A stretch of DNA of 64,000 bases. Origin: Anodontia alba. Its lineage: Eukaryota; Mollusca; Bivalvia; Lucinida; Lucinidae. The translations under genes were made by a program, and so were the position numbers. The stretch covers positions 124,074,077 through 124,138,076 of the forward strand of contig OZ024824.1 in NCBI GenBank assembly GCA_964016985.1, written 5' to 3'. The notes under the pieces were generated by a model. That model was given only the letters and a program-made list of their open reading frames with translations. It searched no databases and was not told the origin of the DNA. Positions within the stretch are counted from its first letter, which is position 1. The number at the start of each line of letters is the position of its first letter. Of the stretch, positions 56,823 through 64,000 are shown piece after piece.

Positions 56823-57149
56823 TTGCTATAGAAGAACCGCCTTAGAACGGTCAGCAGAAATAACTACTGGGAGAGAGTGGGACTTAAAATTAGGTTTATA
56901 AGATCGAAACATCGCCCTAGATGCTGATCTAGCTCATAATTATAGTTGCTCTATAGGAAGTCTGTATAGCAAATGCAATTTTTAAATGACTAATAAGGCA
57001 GGACACTAATCCTTTTTGCATTCTAGGCTAAAATAGTAGATAACATTTTTTTTTTTTATTTTCCCCAAGACCATAGGCTTAAACGCATAACCATATTTGT
57101 CCTAACCTTTTAAAACAAAACTACTATCTACTATCTGCTTAATGTGTCA

Positions 57150-57290
57150 AAACATGTACCTATATCCTTAGGGAGGAAATTTCCGTGAAATGTTAAATCC
57201 TAGTTTTGGGGTAAAAACAATAAAAAAATATTTCATGACGTCGACTGCAGAACTTTTACCAAGCATGCAAAGAGTTAAAATTGGTGTACA
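57150..57290. mobile_element. Foldback element, CAGACGAC family (right arm)
   Basis: GAAATGTTAAATCCTAGTTTT and ATTTCATGACGTCGACTGC match the right arm of the copy at 46105. The left arm is mostly lost. Confidence 0.55.
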
Positions 57291-57434
57291 TATTAAGTCT
57301 TCTTATAAAGTAAATCAACCGCCAGGTTTTCTGAAGAACCATCCAAGATTGCTTCAAGGAAGATGAAAGTATACGCCGATAAATCTCTGTTGCGTCCCAA
57401 ATGGTATGGGGAAATTGACTGCGAGCGAAAATAA

Positions 57435-57720
57435 AAGTGAAGATTCCCAGGAAATGCCACAATTACAAAGCTGAACCCTCCTAAGGTACCAAAAGAAGGA
57501 CAGATGAGGAACAAATAAAAACTAAAATCAGCCACATATGAAGAAACAGACGCACAAATAAAGAAGACATGCAGCAGAAGTACCGCCTTGAAACAGTCAG
57601 TATGACAATTTCCGTGAGGGCGAGGGGAGGGGGAGGGGGGCTGGGCGAGGCCTTGAACCAGTTTTACTCGCGCCAAATCACTCAAACTTCTGATGCAGCT
57701 CGAAATCACAGTGAAACACA
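57435..57720 (-). mobile_element. Retroelement tail, second subfamily
   Basis: GTGAAGATTCCCAGGAAATGC, CCTAAGGTACCAAAAGAAGG and ACCGCCTTGAAACAGTCAGT are tail blocks of the subfamily seen sense at 23695. A G-rich tract lies at 57617-57650. Confidence 0.6.
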
Positions 57721-57952
57721 TAATCAAAAGTCGTCTTCAGGTGGCCAGCGAAGAGACTTTGCTTGGTGAACATGCATTTTTGTAAGCAATGTGCCCCAGC
57801 TTATTTAACAAATACAAGTATGAAGTATCTTAATTTTGCAAATTTCATAGCTTTATTGACCCATTGTGGACATCGGAGCAGAGATCAAGCAACGCATCTG
57901 CGCAGCTGAATCGGTATCTTCGCTGTCCGAGCATAAAAAAAAATCAACAATC

Positions 57953-58230
57953 CATCACGAAAACATGCTTATATTATTTTGACCCCCTTAAACCCCACTT
58001 TTATACAGTAAAACTGGGGTTTACAGGGGTATACATTATTTTTCATATTTCTGCTAAAAACATAGATTGTTGGTACTCGTTAGAACCGCCTCGCCGATGC
58101 GGTTCTAACGAGTACCCACAATCTATGTTTTGAGCAGAAATAGGAAAAATATCAGAATTTTTTATCTGAAAATTTTTATTTTTTAGTGGTAAAATTTTCA
58201 GTGTATTTGAATAGGCGTGTTTTCGTAATG
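57953..58230 (+). mobile_element. Foldback MITE, CATYACGAAAAC family (copy 11)
   Basis: Full copy, CATCACGAAAACATGCT to GGCGTGTTTTCGTAATG. Central palindrome about 58059-58126. It ends 73 bp before the probable last Kazal exon. Confidence 0.88.
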
Positions 58231-58303
58231 CGATTCTGTAGATTATACAGACAAAGAAGAGGTAACCTAATGGGTTTTTAATCTTTGTATTTATATTTTT
58301 CAG

Positions 58304-58400
58304 AAATGTGATGTCATTTACAACCGTTATGATGAGTTTCAACTAGAGTCTCTACCTTCTTGTTGTTATGACTGTCAATAAAACATCAGCATTAAAAAAA
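58304..58400 (+). other. Probable 3' UTR terminal exon of the Kazal gene
   Basis: TTATATTTTTCAG acceptor before 58304 and an AATAAA signal at 58377-58382. Spliced from the donor at 50095 it would be wholly untranslated. It could also belong to an unseen gene: one frame reads KCDVIYNRYDEFQLESLPSC followed by CYDCQ and a stop. Confidence 0.5.
58377..58382 (+). terminator. Poly(A) signal AATAAA
   Basis: A canonical hexamer about 75 bp after a good acceptor, followed by an A-run that fits a cleavage region. Confidence 0.55.
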
Positions 58401-59170
58401 GCAGTCTTGCTTATTCTTTTATACAATAAACGGGTCAGCTCACGAGAACATGTTTTCTATGACCTTTAGGGTCAGTCATGTCTCTGATAAGCTTGCACAT
58501 TCGTCAGATTTGTCAGAACCTACTGTTGTCCTTTGTTTAGAGTCTTCGATGCCCACACACTATGTGCACGAGGCATGCCGTGATTAAACCTGTTCTGATG
58601 CGGTCCGAGTGTGCTACATTTTTGCCAAGATTACTTCTATAGCGAAATCTTTGTGGTGGCAGAATCCTCCAAAAATAAACTTGGAAACATGGGTTTTCCG
58701 GAATTTTGAGTCTGAGGTGTGTGTCTGTGTGTGTGTGGAGTGGAGTGGGGTTGCTCTCAATGGTGATTTCATTTAGGATCTATTATAATTGGTATTTCCG
58801 ATGCAGTTATTGTGTCGCTTGTGTGTTCTGTTTTCGTTAAAATTTTGTTTAATTATGTCTTTTCCTGTCATTCAATCCCTGCCCAGTCCTTTGGGATGGC
58901 TTATTACTGATTATATCCGTTTTCTGGTAATCCACAGCTCTATATTTGGTCGAATAAGTAAAATAATGGATTTGAGTGATTATTTTTAAATACATAGTAA
59001 TAATAATATATTTTGTTTGTAAGGTACATGTTCATACAAAATGTTTATTCTTTTATATAATGACAAACAAGCTAATGATGTATATTCAGTAATTAAAATC
59101 AAATACTGGATGGGTTGCAAAAATACAGTCTATACCGTAATAAACATAAGTATTGGGAAAGATAGGCCTT
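58401..59170. other. Intergenic, no supported gene
   Basis: Contains a GTGTGT-rich patch near 58718-58738 and short frames only. Confidence 0.4.
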
Positions 59171-59229
59171 TGCAAACAGTGTAGACCAAGATCAAGACAA
59201 CGGCGTCTGATCAGGATTTACATTGTTTG
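59171..59229. repeat. Hairpin repeat, GTAGACC family
   Basis: GCAAACAGTGTAGACCAAGAT pairs with ATCAGGATTTACATTGTTTG. Confidence 0.72.
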
Positions 59230-60600
59230 TCATACATACAGCAAAAGTTTAGACACACCAAGAAGTAGTAAAATTGACTATTTCAAATTTTAGGACAAGT
59301 ATGGTAAGCAGATAAGGTGTCCCAGTACTTAGGGTTATTACGAAAGTTGCAATAACAATATCTGTCAAGTAGAAAATGTTGTTACCGAATATATACTAAT
59401 AGTAGATTTCTTTGCTTATTGTTTAATATGAATTTAATAGGTGCTACCTATATCCGTGCGTCCAAATTATCATCGCATGCTTCATAGGAGGGTTGGCCAG
59501 ATCCAACTAAATTTGAGTTTAGACCACGCTTTGCTTCTTATCCATTGCGTGAATTGCGATATAACGTCCGAGTCAACAATATTTCAGTAGTTCAGAGACA
59601 TTGCTTCCAAATTTGTGGGACTTTTAACCGACCCGATCACATGAATTCGGGTCCTGCTTAGTTACTAGCTGCTCTGCCATGGAGGCTTTAGGCAGCCCAT
59701 CTATTTCGCGGGCCCCGATGGGCGGGGCCATGCTTTCCGAATATCGAAAACTAGGTTATGCCGATGACAGGTGCAACGACAATATACTATCGTTTGCTTA
59801 CCTGTGTCGAAGTCTTTTTAAGATTATCACGTGAAAAGAGCGTAAAGTCTATATGTTATCTAAAAATCTACATCAAAGTGTACCTTATGCACAAAACGAA
59901 TCATGCTTAGCTTGTAAATAGACGGAGAATGGATAGAAGTAAAATTCGAAGTGGAGACAAAATTCAAAATGGCCGCGATCACAAATTTTGTAGGCTGACG
60001 TCATGTCTAATGATTCAACCCCTTGCTATTGGAATATTGGCGTTATTGGCTGTTTTGTTGCTATTATCGGCACGGCCGCCGTGTCAATAATCTCTGCCAA
60101 ATCACGGAACGCTTATTGTTTGTCAGGATAAACACCGAACTACCAAGCGGTTTTTGGACCATCACGTTTTGGTCACACATATCACTGGTCACATCGGTAG
60201 TTTATGGTAGTGTGACCGCTCCGCGGTTCGATGAACTGCTTCGCAGTTCCCGTTGGACGCATTTATTATTATGACTTAAAGAACATCCTGTTTTCTGCCC
60301 TGACATTTTCATACACATAGATAAATTAGTAATTCAGACTTAAAACTAGACCCGAACGTACAAAAAGCGATGGGCTTAAACATGTTAACATTCCTAAAGA
60401 AAGAGCTTTTTTTTTAAATAATAGAAATTTAGATGCAGCTGATTCTTTCAGGAATTTTTTTCCTGCTGTTCAACAGTATAGGTAGAGGAAAAAGAAGAAG
60501 TAACCTTTTTACCCCTGAATTTCTGGAGTAGACTCTTCCGTCTCTGAATCTGGACACATTATTGTTGCAAATAGGGTTTCAGGCACAAATCAATAACAGG
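59230..60600. other. No supported gene
   Basis: Mixed-composition DNA. The 83-codon frame at 60023-60274 has no recognisable domain. CGGTTCGATGAACTGCTTCG near 60223 is a small inverted pair. Confidence 0.4.
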
Positions 60601-60604
60601 ATGG

Positions 60605-60669
60605 GAAACAGTGTAGATCCTGATGAGACGGTTCGTGATGAGCCGTCTCATCTGGATCTGCATTGTTTA
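60605..60669. repeat. Hairpin repeat, GTAGATCCTGATGAGACGG form
   Basis: AACAGTGTAGATCCTGATGAG pairs with CTCATCTGGATCTGCATTGTT around GACGGTTCGTGATGAGCCGTC. Confidence 0.8.
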
Positions 60670-60714
60670 CAAAAGTATCTATATTGGTCTGTAGTGATTA
60701 AAGGGTAAATAAAG

Positions 60715-60960
60715 AAATTTAGGAAGTGCCACATTCCCAGATCCCAGATCTCATTTAAGATCCAAGTCTACCTCCCAAACTGAGAGGAGAGAACAGGAAC
60801 AGCCACAGCTAGATTAGACAAACGTTCGGCTCCCTCTTCTCTATGTGACGTCATCACAAAGCTAGATAAGACAGAATAAGAGTAACAAAAAAGGGACCAG
60901 AAAGTAATAAACAGACCAATATTAAAAGCAACATCTTACAACGGGTAACGGTGTAAACCA
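60715..60960 (-). mobile_element. Divergent retroelement tail
   Basis: AGGAAGTGCCACATTCCCAG, AAACGTTCGGCTCCCTCTTC and GATAAGACAGAATAAGAG occur in the order of the antisense Penelope-like tail, but identity is low. Confidence 0.45.
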
Positions 60961-61114
60961 GTTTAACAGGATTCAAATAGTCACCCTAGGTTTTCAACAT
61001 TTTTCGAATTATATAGATTGCTCAATTCAAGGTCAGGTCAGGATGATTTCTTAGCGGGTCCAATTTGATTAAATTCGCGTACTTACTCTACGTATTCGGA
61101 AAGACAAGCCTGAA

Positions 61115-61180
61115 TAAACAATGTAGACCCAGATCAGACGCAGCAGAACGCGGCGTATGATATGGGTCTGCACTGTTTGC
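61115..61180. repeat. Hairpin repeat, GTAGACCCAGATCAGACGC form
   Basis: AACAATGTAGACCCAGATCAG pairs with ATATGGGTCTGCACTGTTTG around GCAGCAGAACGCGGC. Confidence 0.8.
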
Positions 61181-61345
61181 TACTCACCACAATATTATAC
61201 ACATTCATAGGTAGTAAAATGGAACTGTGTTGAAGAGAAATATAAAGTAAAAAGTAAGGGGTGTGAATATTTAGGGTAAATACGGTATCCCAAATTTACC
61301 AAGTTTATCAGAAATTTCCCATGAAAATGAAATATTGAGTTAAAG

Positions 61346-61360
61346 GGGGGGGGGGGGGGT
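61346..61360. repeat. G-run
   Basis: A run of about 14 G, followed within 50 bp by CCTCACACCTCACACCTC pyrimidine-rich DNA. Confidence 0.9.
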
Positions 61361-61559
61361 TCCATTGAATCTTTACCCCACCTCACACCTCACACCTCTT
61401 CCCTCCCCCTTCCCCTGCCCCACGAACCTCCTCTGTATCCACTCCTGCAAGTGTTCGGTCCGTATCGAGGTTTCCTAACCAAACTAGTTTATTAAATAAA
61501 AGAACATACTAAATCACACTTAAATAACTGTGCGATGAAACAAAAATGAGGTCCATGTG

Positions 61560-61673
61560 TACACGTCGACACCCAGAGCAGGAAACCACTAGCTGATCCA
61601 CGGAGGGCCAGACCAAGGATGTAATACCTATCCATTTAGGGAAGATTTAAGTCGAGACAAAACGTGCAAAAGA

Positions 61674-61708
<35 letters not shown>

Positions 61709-61900
61709 AGCATAAGTGAAGACATCCAGGAAATGCTACAATCACAACTCCTGAGGCACCAAAAGATGGGAAACAAGTAAGGTCTACAACAGAGGAACCG
61801 CATTAAAACGGTCAGCAGGGAAACTACTAGGGCTTTAAACCAGTTTTACTCAAGCGAAACCTCAACCTGAACTCTGATGCAGCTCCAAGTATATACAAGT
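61560..61900 (-). mobile_element. Second-subfamily retroelement tail and A-run
   Basis: AACCACTAGCTGATCCACGG (61585) resembles the distal block of the main family. After an A-run (61675-61706), AGTGAAGACATCCAGGAAATG and ACCGCATTAAAACGGTCAGC give the antisense tail of the second subfamily, as at 57435. Confidence 0.55.
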
Positions 61901-62109
61901 ATATATTATATATTAGGTCCGCATGGGGGTCCACTGCTTCATCTGTTAAAACTCACAGTGGAACACATATAATCAAAAAATACTATGATGAAACAAAGTT
62001 AACCCATTGTATACTGAATGGAATCTCCCTCACTATATATTGGAAGATTCCAATTTCAATTTTAGGCATGAATGGCTATGAGATTTAGATATTCCTGTAG
62101 AAAAAAAAG

Positions 62110-62228
62110 GCTAAACTATTTGCAAACAGTGGAGACCCTGATCAGACGCCGCTTTCTGCGGCATCTGATCTGGGTCTGCACTGTTTGCCAATTACCCGTT
62201 TAGGGGTCTCCAGATTACAATGGGTTAA
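62110..62228. repeat. Long hairpin repeat, GTAGACCC family, extended form
   Basis: GCAAACAGTGGAGACCCTGAT pairs with ATCTGGGTCTGCACTGTTTGC around CGCCGCTTTCTGCGGC. The right flank (CAATTACCCGTTTAGGGGTC) is the inverted left flank of the copy at 28157. Confidence 0.82.
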
Positions 62229-62427
62229 GGACTCAACGGCGATCAAAGGACAGAATAAAAGAAAACCGCAAACAGGACTACCATGAACTCGAACACAGAC
62301 ATTAATAGTCAGGCGTCAACTATCTGAAACGGTTGCAGAGTGAGCCGTCAAATAGCCAGAGAACCAACCCATCATCTTACAATTTAAGAAGGAAGCAAAG
62401 TACTGAACCAGGATATGTCCTGCCTTT

Positions 62428-62490
62428 GTAAACAGTGTAGATCAGTTGGACTCTGAAGAAGCCAACACAGCTGCATCTGCACTGTTTGAC
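62428..62490. repeat. Hairpin repeat, GTAGATCAG form
   Basis: GTAAACAGTGTAGATCAG pairs with CTGCATCTGCACTGTTTGAC. The centre is decayed. Confidence 0.65.
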
Positions 62491-62584
62491 ATTAAGTATG
62501 TGAATTTATATCAACAATCCGGATCAAGTAATTTGATTGGCTGAAAATTAGAAATGGGCGTGGCATCTTAATTTATTCAGCAGG

Positions 62585-62890
62585 ACAGGGGTTAACCATA
62601 ATTTGGTTGAAAACCATGCATGCAGTTTGCCAAAAAAATAACCAATTTAGTCAATTATCGTTATGTAGCGAGTGACAATCTTTTAAAATTTGACCGAAAA
62701 ATTAGTTTTCCTAACAATCTTCCAGAATTTAGAGACTAAGTCGTCATAAGAATCAGGTTCTGACTGACCGTTTTGCAAAAGCATTTTCAAACCAAAGTTA
62801 TATTTCGACGTTAATTCAGAATGACGGCGATAAAACTTAAAACATGCTTTACGTACTTTATGTTCACATCGATTGCTAGACTGCTCGTAG
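62585..62890 (-). pseudogene. Divergent Penelope-like RT C-terminus
   Basis: The - strand carries equivalents of LLQNGQSEPDSYDDLV, then FRKIVRKTNFSVKF and ACMVFNQI. The order matches the main family but with many substitutions, so it is an older or sibling subfamily. Confidence 0.6.
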
Positions 62891-63473
62891 AACTATATCA
62901 GCCTGCAGCCAATCAGCAGAATATAACAAGGGTATTTACTGTGCACCGATATATAGTTTGTAGTAGGCAATAGATCTGGACCATCACTGTCCACGTCAGC
63001 CCCAAAGGCAGGTTTTGACATGGCAATAATTATACTAATTTGAATTCCAGTACGCATGCTGTCAGATCCATATGCCGTCAGATTCTACTGAAATGTCTAC
63101 TGTCATATAAAATGACATTTGTGATGCCGCCAGGAAAAGGGGTCATATAACATTATGCAAACTCGCTGGCACAAATCAGTCTTTGCTTCTGCGCAGTTTG
63201 ATCAGGACGTTTGCTTGCTGCTTGTTATAAAATCACTTGCTACTGTAGGTACGTGCAAATAACAAACGGTCGAATTCGCAGGCTGATCTTGGCTTTCAAT
63301 GTTTGCCTGTTCCTTGCCACAGTGTAAGTCCAGATCAGTCTGCACATTCACACAACTTAAATAGTCTATTCAATGTCCGCTTTCATAATAAAAAAAGTAC
63401 TGCAATATGTAGCATATTAGAGAACACTGACTGTCCTGCTTAGACTTCATACTCGTAGATTATTAGGCTTATA

Positions 63474-63739
63474 CATCACAAAAAAACATACCACATAATT
63501 TTGACCCCCTAAAATCTCACTTTTATATAGTAAAACTGGGATTTACAGGGGTTCACATTTTTCTTATTTCTGCTCAAAAACATAATTTGTGGTACTCGTT
63601 AGAACCGCCTCGGCGAGGCGGTTCTAACGAGTTATCACAATCCATGTTTTGAGCAGACATATATCAGAATTTTGTCTGACAACTTTCAGGTTTTGGTGGT
63701 GAAATTTTCAATATATTTGAATAGGCGTGTTTCGTAATG
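63474..63739 (+). mobile_element. Foldback MITE, CATYACGAAAAC family (copy 12)
   Basis: CATCACAAAAAAACATACC to GGCGTGTTTCGTAATG. Central palindrome about 63580-63648 with tip GCCTCGGCGAGGC. Confidence 0.87.
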
Positions 63740-63751
63740 ATAGGCCTACAT

Positions 63752-63974
63752 TTATAGCTCCGGATAAGATGGGTATTATATAGATATTTTTTTCTTATTT
63801 CTCCGTTAAAACATATAATTTTGGTACTCGCTAGAAGTGCCTCGACCAGGCGTTTCTAATTATTACCAAGTTATATTTTTTTGTTGTTGTTTTTTTTTTT
63901 TTTTTTTTGTGGAGAAATAAGAAAAAAATAATAATAAGTTTCGTTGGTAGATATGCGCCTTATCTGGAGCTATG
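63752..63974. mobile_element. Foldback MITE with ATAGCTCCGGATAAG ends
   Basis: TTATAGCTCCGGATAAGATG at the left pairs with CGCCTTATCTGGAGCTAT at the right. The inner arms TTCTTATTTCTCC and GGAGAAATAAGAA also pair, and a central GTGCCTCGACCAGGC palindrome resembles that of the CATYACGAAAAC family. A T-run lies at about 63889-63908. Confidence 0.75.
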
Positions 63975-64000
63975 CTGCATTATTATGACTTTGTCCCAGT

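Noticed and set aside
58304..58376. Coding last exon of the Kazal gene
   Set aside because: In the phase required after exon 4 it reads NVMSFTTVMMSFN and stops, with no sixth Cys. Exon 5 at 50028 supplies that Cys, so this is better explained as 3' UTR.
60600..60672. Second hammerhead ribozyme (CTGATGAG word)
   Set aside because: The GAAA segment and stem III are absent. The word belongs to the dispersed hairpin family.

Overview
The window looks like nuclear DNA of a marine invertebrate, most likely a bivalve mollusc. It is AT-rich and gene-poor, with spliced exons using GT/AG sites and many microsatellites. It is packed with degenerate retroelements, foldback (MITE-like) elements and minisatellites. 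The species call is inference from repeat style and the Kazal gene. Nothing bacterial, plasmid-like or CRISPR-like is present.

One host gene is well supported: a secreted three-domain Kazal-type serine protease inhibitor on the + strand. Its coding exons are at 34915-34981, 42331-42424, 46361-46480, 47355-47474 and 50028-50061. Intron phases match at every junction (1, 2, 2, 2) and give a 144-residue protein with a signal peptide. A probable non-coding last exon with a poly(A) signal lies near 58304-58400. The introns are filled with transposable elements.

Layout. 1-2423: 5' part of a Ty3/gypsy-type LTR retrotransposon on the - strand (LTR, tRNA-Pro primer site, gag with SCAN-like capsid, start of protease). 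2424-7090: broken retroelements (Penelope-like RT, gypsy integrase, LINE RT). 7680-9910: degenerate ~260-bp tandem array with a retroelement tail inside it, followed by a tRNA-derived SINE. 10290-17226: sparse sequence with foldback elements and three antisense retroelement tails. 17227-24640: a ~46-bp minisatellite field that has received at least five insertions, including a 1.83-kb RT copy and a TTAA-flanked element. 24650-34900: foldback elements, microsatellites, a hammerhead ribozyme at 29605-29658 and an inverted-repeat composite at 31.7-32.6 kb. 34900-58400: the Kazal gene and its repeat-filled introns, including a 17-bp GATC array (44.86-45.63 kb), a LINE with a 344-codon open frame (50.25-52.16 kb) and a 35-bp array (55.19-56.30 kb). 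58400-64000: hairpin repeats and divergent RT fragments.

The dominant mobile family is a Penelope-like RT element. Its RT has LPKLHK-type, GIPMGSNCAP and RYLDD motifs, and its ~0.55-kb 3' tail is present many times with variable 5' truncation and one fixed 3' end. A second abundant family is a ~265-bp foldback MITE with a long central palindrome (12 copies).
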